Source: an uncultured Oribacterium sp.
GTDB lineage: Bacteria; Bacillota; Clostridia; Lachnospirales; Lachnospiraceae
NCBI GenBank assembly: GCA_946413525.1
Contig: CAMKKZ010000006.1
Span: forward strand, 1 to 64,000
Length of the DNA stretch: 64,000 nt
Direction: 5' to 3'
The position numbers and the translations under genes are program-made. Below are positions 26,274 through 35,845 of this stretch, one piece after another (the first letter of the stretch is position 1; every line of letters begins with the position of its first letter). The notes beneath the pieces were generated by a model. That model was not told where the DNA came from. It did no database searches and was given only the letters and a program-made list of their open reading frames with translations.

Positions 26274-27191
26274 ATGAAAATAGCAGTAATCGGCGCGGGC
26301 GCGATGGGTTCCATTTATGGCGGCCATCTCTCGCTCCATAACGAAGTTTACCTTGTGGATACAAACCAGGAAGTTGTCAAGACGGTAAATGAAAAGGGCA
26401 TTACACTGGAAGAAGACGGGAAGGATAATGTTTACCGTCCAAAGGCCGTGTCCGATACGTCCGGGCTTCCCGAGATGGATCTGGTCATTCTTTTCGTAAA
26501 GGCTCTGTTCTCCCGGGCGGCTCTTTCCGGGAACAAGAACCTTATCGGCAAGGACACGTATATTATGACACTACAGAACGGATCCGGACATGAGGATATT
26601 CTGGGAGAGTTCGTGGATCAGAATCACATTATCATCGGAACCACGGAAGATCAGGGAACAATCCTTGGAATGGCGCATATCCGTCACGGCGGGACCGGCG
26701 GCACGAACCTTGGAATGCTGGTGCCGGACGAGGGAGGAATGCTTCCCAGGTTGAAGGAAACCCTGGATGCCTGCGGCTTCAGGGCAAAGATTCATGAAAA
26801 TATCCAGCAGTTGATCTGGAACAAGCTGTTCACGAACGTTACCCTGAGCGCGGTTACGGCAGTGCTCCAGGTGAAAATGGGATACATTTCCGGGAATGAA
26901 TATGCCTTTGCCATGACGAAACAGCTTCTTCACGAGGCAGTGGCCGTGGCGCACGCCATGGGTCTTTCCGCGGACGAGGACGAGCTGCTTTCCGAGATCA
27001 AGGCAACGTCCGAGCGCGTGCCGGAGGGGGTGACCTCCATCTGTGCGGACATTATGAACGGACGCAGGACTGAGGTGGACACCATCAGCGGATCAGTGGT
27101 CCGGGCCGGGAAGAAGCACGGCGTGGCGGTTCCGACCCATGAGTTTGTCGTCAATACGATCCATGCCCTGGAGAGCCGGGAGAAGAAGTAG
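26274..27191 (+). CDS. Ketopantoate reductase family NADP-dependent oxidoreductase (PanE/ApbA-like)
   Basis: The protein has 305 residues. The N-terminal Rossmann domain begins MKIAVIGAGAMGSIYGGHL (GxGxxG). DLVILFVKA and TLQNGSGHED (family TLQNG motif) follow, then the conserved lysine region IWNKLFTNVTLSAVTAVL and a C-terminal helical domain with EVDTISG. In pantothenate synthesis such enzymes reduce 2-dehydropantoate. No panB/panC is nearby and the gene follows two hydrolases, so a role in breaking down the imported compound is equally likely. A terminator follows. Confidence 0.85.
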   Translation: MKIAVIGAGAMGSIYGGHLSLHNEVYLVDTNQEVVKTVNEKGITLEEDGKDNVYRPKAVSDTSGLPEMDLVILFVKALFSRAALSGNKNLIGKDTYIMTLQNGSGHEDILGEFVDQNHIIIGTTEDQGTILGMAHIRHGGTGGTNLGMLVPDEGGMLPRLKETLDACGFRAKIHENIQQLIWNKLFTNVTLSAVTAVLQVKMGYISGNEYAFAMTKQLLHEAVAVAHAMGLSADEDELLSEIKATSERVPEGVTSICADIMNGRRTEVDTISGSVVRAGKKHGVAVPTHEFVVNTIHALESREKK

Positions 27192-27309
27192 TCAGGTGGC
27201 GCCGCGGCGACAATAGAAAGTTGTATGGATTTGCGATATCTATGGCTTTTTATTAGCAGCATAAGGAGAATTAAAAGTCTGTTAAAGCGGTTCCAAAATC
27301 ACATTAAAA

Positions 27310-27341
27310 GGGAGGCTGTTGAAAAGACAGTCTCCTTTTTG
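27310..27341 (+). terminator. Terminator of the catabolic cluster
   Basis: GGAGGCTGTT-GAAAA-GACAGTCTCC followed by TTTTTG; the stem contains G-U pairs. It ends the oxidoreductase transcript. Confidence 0.75.
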
Positions 27342-27344
27342 TTA

Positions 27345-27486
27345 TACTTTGATTTGATGCCGCAGGTATTGAGTCCGATTTGTGTCTCGCTGGCGGCACG
27401 AATGAAGTATGAAAGAAACCTTTCATGATCTTCTGTGGGGTGGGACCCTATGACCGTAAGTATGAAAGGCTTGCCTTTCATACTCA
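27345..27486 (+). repeat. Three-hairpin repeat with extra sequence inside
   Basis: GATTTGATGCCGCAGGTATTGAGTC and the TTTGTGTCTCGC...GCGGCACG hairpin match the repeats at 25977-26144. The third hairpin is split by about 50 extra bases: GTATGAAAGAAACCTTTCAT, then GTATGAAAGGCTTGCCTTTCATAC. Between 27487 and 27646 nothing else is seen. Confidence 0.75.
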
Positions 27487-27646
27487 TGAGCATATTGGTC
27501 ATGAAACGATGCGTCAGGAAACCTGCGCTGACAGCAAAGGAGCTGAAAGTAATCTTATCCTTGATGAAATAGAGATTTTGTTATAAGATGGTTTGTTGGA
27601 AATTTGCAAATCAGCGATCAAGACACCCGGAAGTCTTTTTGGCTTA

Positions 27647-27720
27647 GGAGCAGTATGAATCGCCATACCGCAGATGTTTGTCAGGAATTAAAGCGGCCGG
27701 AAGCAATTGATTTTATATGG
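27647..27720 (+). repeat. SD-bearing element with a degraded 3' half
   Basis: CCATACCGCAGATGTTTGTCAGGAATTAAAGCGGCC is canonical, but hairpin 2 and the GATAGAGGAG end are lost (AAGCAATTGATTTTATATGG instead). The oppB-like gene 28 bases downstream uses a different purine-rich site (GGGGGG). Confidence 0.75.
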
Positions 27721-27747
27721 ATTCAGGGGATATCGGGGGGATTTTAG

Positions 27748-28665
27748 ATGGTCAGATATATTATAAAGCGCATTCTGGCGGGGCTTTTGACGGCGCTTGC
27801 CGTTGCCACGCTGACTTTTTTTATCATGAATCTGGTGCCCGGCGGACCTTTCCTTGCGGAAAAGGCGGTAACGCCCCAGGCACAGGCAGCCATGGAGGCC
27901 AAATATGGGCTGGATAAGCCGCTTTTTGTGCAATATCTGACGTATATGAATGACCTTCTCCATGGGAATATGGGTATGTCCCTGAAGAAGAGGGGCTTTA
28001 CGGTCAATGACATTATCCGGAACAAGTTTCCGGTATCCGCGAGGCTCGGCGGGATGGCGGTGCTTGTCGCCGTCCTTATCGGCGTGCCGTTGGGGGCCAT
28101 TGCGGCCTATAAGAGGGGAGGGACGGCGGATAACGTCATTATCCTCTTCTCCACGGCGGGAATCGCGGTTCCGAGCTTCCTGACCTCCACGCTCATGATG
28201 TATCTTTTGTCGGTCAGGCTGAAGCTCCTTCCGTCCCTTGGACTGGATTCCCCCGCAAGCTATATCATGCCGGTCATCGCTCTTGCGTTGTACCCTTCCT
28301 GTTATATTGCCCGTCTTATGCGTTCTTCCATGCTGGATGTAATCGGGCAGGATTACATGAGGACGGCCCGGGCGAAGGGGGTCAGTCCGTTCAAGTCCAT
28401 TTTCAAGCACGCGCTTCGGAATGCCATTCTCCCTGTAGTGACTTATCTGGGGCCCCTCCTTGCCTCTTTGATGACGGGGAGCTTCATTATAGAGAAGATT
28501 TTCACGATTCCGGGTCTTGGCCACGAATTTGTCAGCGCGATTCCTTCCCGAGATTACCCGCTTATTATGGGAACCACGATTTTTTTGGCCACTTTCATTA
28601 TATTTATGAATGTACTTGTGGATATCGCTTACGCCTTTATAGACCCAAGGATCAAGCTGAAATAG
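27748..28665 (+). CDS. oppB: Oligopeptide ABC transporter permease (OppB-like)
   Basis: The protein has 305 residues and six membrane helices. It starts MVRYIIKRILAGLLTALAVA like OppB/DppB. The cytosolic EAA loop is DYMRTARAKGVSPFKSIFKHALRNAILPV, the contact site for the ATPases. It pairs with the OppC-like protein. First gene of the five-gene Opp cluster. The peptide size preference cannot be read from the sequence. Confidence 0.92.
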   Translation: MVRYIIKRILAGLLTALAVATLTFFIMNLVPGGPFLAEKAVTPQAQAAMEAKYGLDKPLFVQYLTYMNDLLHGNMGMSLKKRGFTVNDIIRNKFPVSARLGGMAVLVAVLIGVPLGAIAAYKRGGTADNVIILFSTAGIAVPSFLTSTLMMYLLSVRLKLLPSLGLDSPASYIMPVIALALYPSCYIARLMRSSMLDVIGQDYMRTARAKGVSPFKSIFKHALRNAILPVVTYLGPLLASLMTGSFIIEKIFTIPGLGHEFVSAIPSRDYPLIMGTTIFLATFIIFMNVLVDIAYAFIDPRIKLK

Positions 28666-28695
28666 CGGAGGCGGATGGGCTCTTTGACAGAAGAG

Positions 28696-28766
28696 CCGAT
28701 TTGTCCCGCAGGCGGTTCGCCATGTCAGAATTCAGAGGGGTCAAAAACCCACTTTGATAAAAGAGG
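28696..28766 (+). repeat. SD-bearing element between oppB and oppC
   Basis: CCGATTTGTCCCGCAGGCGG, GTCAGAATTCAGAGGGGTC, CCCACTTTGATAAAAGAGG. It ends 16 bases before the oppC ATG, and AAGAGGAAAGG is the likely RBS. It separates two genes that are usually closely coupled. Confidence 0.85.
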
Positions 28767-28782
28767 AAAGGAATGCTCATTT

Positions 28783-29829
28783 ATGGAAAATGGAAAGAAT
28801 TTCTTGTCCCTGCAGCTCAATGCGGAGGATTTTCTCCCTGCTACGGAGGATGAAAAGGAGTCCCTGGTCGTCATGCGCGAGTCGGTCGGCTTCTGGAAGG
28901 ACGGTTTCCGCCGTTTCCGGAAGAACAGGATCGCCATGGCCGCGCTGGCCGTGGTCGTCCTGATTCTCGTGTTGGCTTTCCTTGTGCCGCTGATATATCC
29001 CTATGCCTATGAGCAGCAGATGAAGGGTTCCGAGCGTCTCGGGCCGTTTCAATATTCACAGAAGGAGCTGGAACGGATGGCAGGGGGCGAGGCCGTCTTT
29101 CCCCATTTCCTTGGGACGGATCAGAACGGGAGGGATTACACCATCCGCGTGCTGGTTGGCGCGAGGGTTTCCATGACGGTCGGTATCATCGCCTCGACCC
29201 TGATCCTCCTGATCGGAGCGGTTTACGGAGCTGTGGCCGGGTATTTCGGCGGGAAGGTGGACATGGTCATGATGAGGATCGTGGATGTGCTTTACACGAT
29301 CCCGGACGTCCTCATTATCATCCTGCTTGCCCAGGTTTTGAAGTTCCCGCTGCAGAGCCTGTCGAAGGTCCCGGGCTTCGGGTGGATCACGGCAATGGGG
29401 CCGAACATGGTGTCCATGTTTCTTGTCTTTGCCCTGCTCTATTGGGTGGGGATGGCAAGGATCGTTCGGGGCCAGATCATGGTGCTCAAGCAGAATGAAT
29501 ATATTACAGCCGCAAAGGCTCTTGGGGCGACGGATGGAAGGATTATTCGGAAGCACCTCATTACCAACTGCATCGGGACACTGATCGTTACAACGACCCT
29601 GCAGATTCCTTCTTCCATTTTCACGGAATCGTTCCTCAGCTTCCTGGGGCTGGGCGTGCAGGCACCAATGCCGTCCCTGGGATCGCTGGCTTCAAATGCG
29701 CTGAATGGCCTGCAGACCTATCCGGAGAAGCTGTTCGCGCCGGCGTTTATGATCTTCATCATTATCCTGAGCTTCAATCTTCTGGGGGATGGGCTGCGGG
29801 ACGCCTTTGACCCGAAGATGAAGAAATGA
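28783..29829 (+). CDS. oppC: Oligopeptide ABC transporter permease (OppC-like)
   Basis: From the ATG at 28783 the protein has 348 residues; the track start 36 codons earlier runs through the repeat element. The N-terminal part has RRFRKNRIAMAALAVVVLI, typical of OppC. HFLGTDQNGRDYTIRVLVGARVSM follows, then the EAA loop ITAAKALGATDGRIIRKHLITN. Six membrane helices are predicted, and the end has GDGLRDAFDPKMKK as in most OppC proteins. It is followed by a hairpin cluster and more repeat elements before oppD. Confidence 0.92.
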   Translation: MENGKNFLSLQLNAEDFLPATEDEKESLVVMRESVGFWKDGFRRFRKNRIAMAALAVVVLILVLAFLVPLIYPYAYEQQMKGSERLGPFQYSQKELERMAGGEAVFPHFLGTDQNGRDYTIRVLVGARVSMTVGIIASTLILLIGAVYGAVAGYFGGKVDMVMMRIVDVLYTIPDVLIIILLAQVLKFPLQSLSKVPGFGWITAMGPNMVSMFLVFALLYWVGMARIVRGQIMVLKQNEYITAAKALGATDGRIIRKHLITNCIGTLIVTTTLQIPSSIFTESFLSFLGLGVQAPMPSLGSLASNALNGLQTYPEKLFAPAFMIFIIILSFNLLGDGLRDAFDPKMKK

Positions 29830-29845
29830 GGTAACTACTCAGGTA

Positions 29846-29965
29846 GCCGCTTGCACTCGCTGCAAGCGGCGTACACATAAGCCGAAAAGCAGGCAAAAGA
29901 CGCATGGGAATGCGCTTAAGCGCCGCGTCTTTTGCCGTAACTGCTCAGGGAACCTGAGCAGTTAC
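29846..29965. other. Cluster of three perfect hairpins
   Basis: (1) GCCGCTTGCA-CTCGC-TGCAAGCGGC at 29846-29870. (2) GGCAAAAGACGC...GCGTCTTTTGCC at 29892-29936, enclosing the palindrome GCGCTTAAGCGC. (3) GTAACTGCTCAGG-GAA-CCTGAGCAGTTAC at 29937-29965. They stand back to back between oppC and oppD and could stabilise or end the upstream mRNA. No T-run follows. Confidence 0.8.
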
Positions 29966-29978
29966 GAAATGAGATTTA

Positions 29979-30135
29979 AGCACTTTGATAGAGGAACTGT
30001 ATAGATTGTTTCCGCAGATTTTTGTTGATATTTAGAATGGCCAGAGAACCACTTTGATAGAGGGACCGTGTAGCTTTCGATACCGCAGCTATTTGTCAGG
30101 AATTAAAATGGCCAAAAACCACTTTAATAGAGGAG
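29979..30135 (+). repeat. One partial and two full SD-bearing elements before oppD
   Basis: Partial end at 29979-29995, full copies at 29996-30064 and 30065-30135. The last copy is canonical (CGATACCGCAGC, GTCAGGAATTAAAATGGCC, CCACTTTAATAGAGGAG). Its GAGGAG is the RBS of oppD (8 nt to ATG at 30144). Confidence 0.87.
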
Positions 30136-30143
30136 TTCGGTTT

Positions 30144-31298
30144 ATGAGCGAGTATTTGGTGGATATCCGTCATGAGAGGCTATCCTTCTTCACGCCGGCG
30201 GGGGAGGTCAAGGCCTTGAATGATGTTTCCCTCCGTATGAAGGATGGGGAGGTGCTGGGGATCGTCGGTGAATCCGGATCCGGAAAGTCGGTTACGGCGT
30301 ATTCATTAATGGGACTGACGGCCGATAATGGAAAAATTATCGGAGGGGAGGTAAGCTTCAACGGACATCGAATCGACCAGATGGTAGAGAAGGAGATCCG
30401 CCGGATCCGGGGGAAGGAGATCAGCATCATCTTCCAGGATCCGATGACTTCCCTGAATCCGGTCTATACGATCGGGAACCAGATTGAGGAGGCCGTGCGC
30501 GTACACGGGGACAAGAGCCGAAAAGAGGCCAGGGCAAGGGCCCGGGAGCTTCTTGAACTGGTGGGGATCAATGAGCCGGACAAGCGCCTCAGGCAGTACC
30601 CGCACGAGCTCTCCGGGGGGATGCGGCAAAGGGTGATGATTGCCATCGCGCTGGCCTGCGAGCCCAAGCTCCTCATTGCCGACGAGCCGACAACCGCTCT
30701 TGACGTGACTATCCAGGCACAGATCCTCGAGCTTATGAACGAGTTGAAGAAGAAGCTGGGGATGGGGATCATACTGATTACCCATGACCTGGGCGTGGTG
30801 GCTTCCATGTGCGACAATATCGCGGTAATGTATGCGGGGGAGATCGTGGAATACGGCTCCTGTGACGACATTTTCTATAATCCGATGCATGAGTATACCA
30901 AGGGACTTTTGAAATCCATTCCGAAATTTCAGGAAAAAGAGTACTCAAAGCTGGTTCCGATTGAAGGGCAGCCCGTGGATTTGCTGAACCCACCGAAGGG
31001 ATGTCCCTTCGCGCCGCGCTGCCGGAGCTGTATGCGCATCTGCCTCTCCAGGAAGCCGGAAAGGATGGAGTTTGGAGACGGAGGACATTATTCGAGGTGC
31101 TGGCTGAGGCAGAAGGAAGCATTTGAAGCCGGAGGGCTTAATGGAATGCCGTCGGTGGGAGGAGTGACGGTGGCTGGCGCGGCGCCGGCGGGGGCAATAC
31201 CGAATGACGCGGTGTCGGCAGGAAGCGGAATGGAAACCGCCGTCTCCGAAAAGCCGGAAGGGGCGTTTCCTCAGGAGACGCGGGAGGTGGACTCATGA
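30144..31298 (+). CDS. oppD: Oligopeptide ABC transporter ATPase (OppD-like)
   Basis: From the ATG at 30144 the protein has 384 residues; the track start adds 30 residues translated from the repeat element. Walker [14 protein letters not shown] (about 41-49), signature [12 protein letters not shown], Walker [13 protein letters not shown], and the C-terminal peptide-transporter motif [17 protein letters not shown] with Cys residues that hold an Fe-S cluster in some relatives. The last 60 residues are Gly/Ala-rich ([20 protein letters not shown]) and unusual for OppD. It overlaps oppF by four bases. Confidence 0.93.
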   Translation: MSEYLVDIRHERLSFFTPAGEVKALNDVSLRMKDGEVLGIVGESGSGKSVTAYSLMGLTADNGKIIGGEVSFNGHRIDQMVEKEIRRIRGKEISIIFQDPMTSLNPVYTIGNQIEEAVRVHGDKSRKEARARARELLELVGINEPDKRLRQYPHELSGGMRQRVMIAIALACEPKLLIADEPTTALDVTIQAQILELMNELKKKLGMGIILITHDLGVVASMCDNIAVMYAGEIVEYGSCDDIFYNPMHEYTKGLLKSIPKFQEKEYSKLVPIEGQPVDLLNPPKGCPFAPRCRSCMRICLSRKPERMEFGDGGHYSRCWLRQKEAFEAGGLNGMPSVGGVTVAGAAPAGAIPNDAVSAGSGMETAVSEKPEGAFPQETREVDS

Positions 31299-32278
31299 GT
31301 GAAAAGCTTCTTGAAATAGAAGGGCTGAAGCAGTATTTCCCGGTGGCGGGATCCAAAAAAGTGGTCAAGGCCGTAGATGATGTTACCTTCTTTATCAAGA
31401 AAGGGGAGACCCTGGGGCTTGTGGGGGAGTCCGGCTGCGGTAAGACGACCACGGGGCGTTCCATCCTGAGACTTGTGGAACCGACGGAGGGGAAGATCGT
31501 CTATGACGGGAAGGTTATCTTTGACAGCGCTTCGGGGACAAAGGCCGACATGCTCCCGTACCGGCGGAAAATGCAGATTGTTTTCCAGGATCCCTATGCC
31601 TCTTTGGATCCCCGGATGACTGTTGGGGATATTGTGGGGGAAGCATTGGATATACACCGCCTGTACAAAAACCGGAAGGAGAGGTATGAGAAGGTTATCG
31701 GCCTTCTTCAGAGAGTAGGACTTAATTCAGAGCATGCGAACCGTTATCCCCATGAGTTTTCCGGTGGTCAGAGGCAGAGGGTCGGCATTGCCAGGGCGCT
31801 GGCTGTGGATCCGGAATTCATTGTCTGTGATGAGCCGGTTTCCGCGCTGGACGTGTCAATTCAGGCGCAGGTCGTCAATATGTTTGAGGAGCTGCAGAAG
31901 GAGCTGGGACTGACCTATCTTTTCATAGCACACGACCTTTCCGTAGTAAATCATATTTCGGACAGGATTGGGGTAATGTATCTCGGGCATTTGGTGGAGC
32001 TTGCGGACGCGGAGGAGCTTATTTTCCATTCACTGCATCCTTATACAAGATCCTTGATCTCCGCCGTACCTGTAGCGGACCCGAAAACTGCCAGGAATTC
32101 AAAGAGGATTATCCTGCAGGGGGATGTTCCGAGCCCTGTGGATCCTCCCAGCGGCTGTGCCTTTCGTACGCGCTGCCCCTATGCGGATGAACGATGCCGG
32201 ATGGAAACTCCTGAATTCCGGGAGGAGGCAGCGGGACACTATTGTGCCTGCCACCACCTGGACCGGGTAGGCGCATGA
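31295..32278 (+). CDS. oppF: Oligopeptide ABC transporter ATPase (OppF-like)
   Basis: The protein has 327 residues. Walker [14 protein letters not shown] (about 47-55), Q-loop [12 protein letters not shown], signature [14 protein letters not shown], Walker [17 protein letters not shown], and the C-terminal [17 protein letters not shown] cysteine motif. It forms the heterodimeric motor with OppD. ATG overlaps the oppD stop (ATGA). Confidence 0.94.
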   Translation: MSEKLLEIEGLKQYFPVAGSKKVVKAVDDVTFFIKKGETLGLVGESGCGKTTTGRSILRLVEPTEGKIVYDGKVIFDSASGTKADMLPYRRKMQIVFQDPYASLDPRMTVGDIVGEALDIHRLYKNRKERYEKVIGLLQRVGLNSEHANRYPHEFSGGQRQRVGIARALAVDPEFIVCDEPVSALDVSIQAQVVNMFEELQKELGLTYLFIAHDLSVVNHISDRIGVMYLGHLVELADAEELIFHSLHPYTRSLISAVPVADPKTARNSKRIILQGDVPSPVDPPSGCAFRTRCPYADERCRMETPEFREEAAGHYCACHHLDRVGA

Positions 32279-32309
32279 CGGCTAAAGTGAGAGCTTTTCC
32301 GTTATAGAT

Positions 32310-32375
32310 ATCTCATGCGTAAGAGCGGGTTTTGACCGCTCTGAATTCAGGTGAGCCGTAGCGCCTGAAGTCAAG
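32310..32375 (-). repeat. Degenerate SD-bearing element, inverted
   Basis: Read on the minus strand it gives GAATTCAGAGCGGTCAAAAC then CCGCTCTTACGCATGAG, i.e. linker, hairpin 2 and a drifted end. It lies between oppF and oppA on the strand opposite to both, so it cannot serve as their RBS. Confidence 0.6.
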
Positions 32376-32417
32376 ATACTTTCAGTACTGTTGTTTTACG
32401 GCATAAGGAGGAAATGT

Positions 32418-34109
32418 ATGAAGAAAAGTAGTGTGAAGACTCTGGCTTTATCGCTGGCAATGTCCCTGCTCGTCCTGTCCGGCTGCGGCGGAAGCGGCTC
32501 CGGAAATGCCTCTTCCGGGGGTTCCGGGACGACGGAGGCAGGTGGGGGCCAGGAGGCCGGGGACAGCTCGGCGGAGGCTAATACGCTGGATGTGCAGGTT
32601 GGTCCGTCCCCGGAGACGATTGACCCGGCGCTTAATTCCGCGGTGGACGGCGCCAATATGATCATCCACGCCTTCGAGGGCCTCCTTAAGTTCGACAAGG
32701 ACAATAACATTGTCGAGGGCCTGGCTGAAAGCTACGAGGTTTCCGAGGATGGAACTACCTGGACTTTCCACCTCAGGGATGGCCTGAAGTGGTCGGACGG
32801 TTCGGACCTTACGGCGGAGGATTTCGTCTATGCCTGGAAGAGGGTGGCGGATCCGGCCACGGCGGCTCCCTACGGTTATGATCTTCTTAATTACGTCAAG
32901 GGTTATGATGAGGCGGCGGAAGGCAATCTCGATGCCCTGGCGGTATCGGCTCCGGATCCCTCCACTTTTGTGGTGGAGCTGAAATCCCCCTGCGTATACT
33001 TTGACAAAATCTGCGCCTTCGCGGTCATGGTGCCGGTGCAGAAGGCGACCATTGAGGCGAACGGCGAGTCTTGGTCCGTGAATCCGGAGACGTACATTAC
33101 GGATGGCCCGTATCTTATGACCGAGTATACGGACGGCTCTCAGATCGTCTTTGAAAAGAACCCGAATTACTGGGACGCCGACAGCATTACCTTCGACAAG
33201 ATCGTCTGGCACCTGATCGAGGATGCGAATGCCTCCTATTCTGCTTATCAGAACGGCAACCTTGCGATGATCAAGGACGTTCCGACAGAAGAAATCCCGT
33301 CCCTGGAAGGGAACAGCGAGTTCCATGTGGAGCCGATCATGGGCACATATTATGTAAACTTTAATACGAAGAAGGCACCCTTTGACGACGCCCGTGTCCG
33401 CGAGGCTCTTTCCCTGGCGATTGACAGGGATTATGTCGCAAATACGATCATGCAGGGAACCTATTCCCCGGCAACGAATTTCGTGGGTCCCGGCGTTTCC
33501 GATGAGGCGGAAGGCTCTTCTTTTGAAGAAGTGACCAGGGAGAAGTACGGCGACTTTTTCGATGTGGAGAATTATGAGGAGGATCTGGAGAAGGCAAAGA
33601 AGCTGCTTGCGGAGGCCGGTTATCCCGATGGCGAGGGCTTCCCGGAGGTTTCTTATCTGACCAACGACAGCGGCTACCATAAGCCGGTCGCGGAATATCT
33701 GCAGGGCGCATGGGCAGAGCTTGGAATCACGATGACAATCAATATTCAGGAATGGAAGACGGTTACGGCTGATCGCCGGGCCGGAAATTATGACATTGCC
33801 CGCAACGGCTGGGTCTATGACTGGGACGATCCCTCCAACATGATCAATCTTCTGGAGACCGGGAACGGGAATAATGACGGGAAGTACTCCAACCCTGATT
33901 TTGACAAGGCCGTGGACGACGCAAGGAACACCACAGACCTTAAGGAGCATTATGAGAAGCTTCACGAGGCGGAGCAGATCATGCTTAAAGACGCAGGCAT
34001 AGCCCCGGTCGCCTATTATAATGACTTCTGGCTGCAGAAGGAAAACCTGAAGGATACCTGGCATTCACCTTACGGCTATTGGTACTTCATGTACGGCAGC
34101 CTGGCCTGA
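32418..34109 (+). CDS. oppA: Oligopeptide-binding lipoprotein (OppA-like)
   Basis: The ATG at 32418 follows AAGGAGGAAATGT, giving 563 residues. A lipoprotein signal ends LLVLSGCGG, followed by a Gly/Ser linker. The SBP family 5 fold is clear from VGPSPETIDPALNSAVDGAN, AESYEVSEDGTTWTFHLRDG, LKWSDGSDLTAEDFVYAWKR and the late RAGNYDIARNGWVYDWDDP. It captures oligopeptides outside the membrane and delivers them to the OppBC channel. It is last in the cluster, and a terminator-like palindrome follows. Confidence 0.94.
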   Translation: MKKSSVKTLALSLAMSLLVLSGCGGSGSGNASSGGSGTTEAGGGQEAGDSSAEANTLDVQVGPSPETIDPALNSAVDGANMIIHAFEGLLKFDKDNNIVEGLAESYEVSEDGTTWTFHLRDGLKWSDGSDLTAEDFVYAWKRVADPATAAPYGYDLLNYVKGYDEAAEGNLDALAVSAPDPSTFVVELKSPCVYFDKICAFAVMVPVQKATIEANGESWSVNPETYITDGPYLMTEYTDGSQIVFEKNPNYWDADSITFDKIVWHLIEDANASYSAYQNGNLAMIKDVPTEEIPSLEGNSEFHVEPIMGTYYVNFNTKKAPFDDARVREALSLAIDRDYVANTIMQGTYSPATNFVGPGVSDEAEGSSFEEVTREKYGDFFDVENYEEDLEKAKKLLAEAGYPDGEGFPEVSYLTNDSGYHKPVAEYLQGAWAELGITMTINIQEWKTVTADRRAGNYDIARNGWVYDWDDPSNMINLLETGNGNNDGKYSNPDFDKAVDDARNTTDLKEHYEKLHEAEQIMLKDAGIAPVAYYNDFWLQKENLKDTWHSPYGYWYFMYGSLA

Positions 34110-34141
34110 TGAAAAAGAACTGATATCCTTTCATGATACCA

Positions 34142-34174
34142 GGAGTCAACTATGCATCAGGCATAGTTGACTCC
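34142..34174. terminator. Bidirectional hairpin between oppA and the AAA-ATPase gene
   Basis: GGAGTCAACTATGC-ATCAG-GCATAGTTGACTCC is a perfect 14-bp stem. The right arm includes the last codons and stop of the minus-strand gene. GTATTT follows, so a terminator for oppA is plausible. Confidence 0.6.
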
Positions 34175-35845
34175 GTATTTGATGAACTTTACTTTTGCTT
34201 CTTTTTGAAAAAAGGCTATGCCGCAGCATATTATCTGTTCATATCCGTATAAGCCGTCCGCGTATCTTCGTTCTTGAATCTGATTTAAGGCTTTGCCACA
34301 ATCCCTGTCCAGATCGCTTTTCTTTCCTGAGCGTTTTGCTTCTATTATAATTGCGCGCCGGCGGGCCGTATCTTTCAAAAGAATGTCCGGCCTTCCCAGG
34401 CCTGTTTCCTTGTTTGATTGTATTTCGTAGCCAAGCCCGGTAAATATCCCGGAAAGGAAAGCGTGGTAATAGTCCTCATGATAGTCGTTATAGCTGATGG
34501 TCTTCCATAAAAGGCTGGATATGGCTTTCCCAGCCTTTTTTTCTTCGCTGTTCCAGAAGGCTTCCATCATGGTCTTCTGGATGCTGCTGTCCAGGTTGTC
34601 TTCAAAGAGCCTTGCGACAGCTTCCTCAAAAATCCCCATTATTTCCCTGTTCGGAATTTTAAGGTGCACGGTTTCACCTTCCTCCCCGGCCCTTGCCTTG
34701 GTGAGGTACCCGGTCATGAGAAGTACGCTCCACAGCTTATCCTCTGAGGAATGCAGTGTGTCGTATGTGAGATCGTCCTTTATACTTTGGATAATGCTTC
34801 CGCCGTTCATCAGGATTTCAAATTTGCCGTTAATGTTGAAATCGGTCCTTTTTGCAAAAGTAAGAAGAATGCCGTTGTGGCTTGTATTTTTCCAATAATT
34901 CTTCGGCACGGCGTTTTCTCTTTTTATCAGGGCTGAAAGATAGTTGATCACATCCCAGGGGCAGTAGAGACGGTTATTTCCGAAGAGATAACCATCATAC
35001 CATTCCTTTATCATCTCCGCTTTTTCGCTGTGGCCCGCGGCTTCAAGCATAGAAGCTATATCCTCTTCCGAAAAACCAAAATATCCTGAAAAATCCTCGT
35101 CCAGAACGGAATAGGACGAAAAATTATTCGTTCCGGTAAAAATGCTTTCCTTCGCGACTCGCAGGCACCCGCTCACCACGGCAAATTGAAGGAATTCGTT
35201 ATCCTTAAGCGCGGTACCCAAAATCCCTCTGATTACATCGAGCATGCTCCTGTAATATTCATTACCCTTCGTATCCTTTTCACCTGCCATCGCGAGGGGC
35301 ACGTCGTATTCGTCTATCAGCAGGATGACAGGCTTCCCATACACCGCGTATAACATGCGCGTCAGTATTTTCAGGGAGTTTTTGACATCCGACCTTTTTC
35401 CGGATTCCGATTTGATTCTTCGGAACAGGACCTTGTCATCCGCGTCAACTCTATCCGCGTCCAGCAAATAGGCCATGTTCTTGCAAAGATCCGCAAGCCT
35501 GGCCTGCAGCATTTCATAGGCGCCATCGAAATCCTCTGCCTCAATATCCTTGAAGGATACGGACAGGACGGGGAACTGGTTCATCCACTCCCGGCAAAAT
35601 TCTTCATGTCTGCTTACGGCCAGGTCTTTGAACATTGTCCGGCTGTCTTTCCGAATATCAAAAAAATTCTCCATCATACTCAGCATGAGCGTTTTCCCGA
35701 ATCTGCGGGGTCTGGTGAAAAGTGACACCTTGTTCTTCGTATCATGGACAAGTTCGTAAATAATTTCCGTCTTGTCTACGTAATATGCCTTTTCCTTTCG
35801 AAGGGCAGCGAAATTGGCTTCCCCTACGCTTACCGTGAAAGACAT
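34157..35845 (-). CDS. AAA-ATPase with C-terminal PD-(D/E)XK nuclease domain, intact
   Basis: The protein has 562 residues. The N-terminal part has YYVDKTEIIYELVHD and Walker A TRPRRFGKTLMLSMME (about residues 44-52), Walker B ILLIDEYDVPLA (about 175), and VVSGCLRVAKESIFTGTNN. The C-terminal DUF1703/PDDEXK-like domain has IQSNKETGLGRPDILLKDT then AIIIEAKRS, the D-(E)xK core. The family is very abundant in Lachnospiraceae and Bacteroidetes and its job is poorly known; mobile-element or toxin links have been proposed. The RBS AGGAGG lies 7 nt before the ATG. A broken relative is at 16210. Confidence 0.85.
   Translation of the reverse strand: MSFTVSVGEANFAALRKEKAYYVDKTEIIYELVHDTKNKVSLFTRPRRFGKTLMLSMMENFFDIRKDSRTMFKDLAVSRHEEFCREWMNQFPVLSVSFKDIEAEDFDGAYEMLQARLADLCKNMAYLLDADRVDADDKVLFRRIKSESGKRSDVKNSLKILTRMLYAVYGKPVILLIDEYDVPLAMAGEKDTKGNEYYRSMLDVIRGILGTALKDNEFLQFAVVSGCLRVAKESIFTGTNNFSSYSVLDEDFSGYFGFSEEDIASMLEAAGHSEKAEMIKEWYDGYLFGNNRLYCPWDVINYLSALIKRENAVPKNYWKNTSHNGILLTFAKRTDFNINGKFEILMNGGSIIQSIKDDLTYDTLHSSEDKLWSVLLMTGYLTKARAGEEGETVHLKIPNREIMGIFEEAVARLFEDNLDSSIQKTMMEAFWNSEEKKAGKAISSLLWKTISYNDYHEDYYHAFLSGIFTGLGYEIQSNKETGLGRPDILLKDTARRRAIIIEAKRSGKKSDLDRDCGKALNQIQERRYADGLYGYEQIICCGIAFFQKEAKVKFIKYGVNYA

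Noticed and set aside
32448-34064. 538-residue minus-strand ORF opposite oppA
   Set aside because: Shadow of oppA, which has clear domains, a lipobox and an RBS; the minus frame has none of these.
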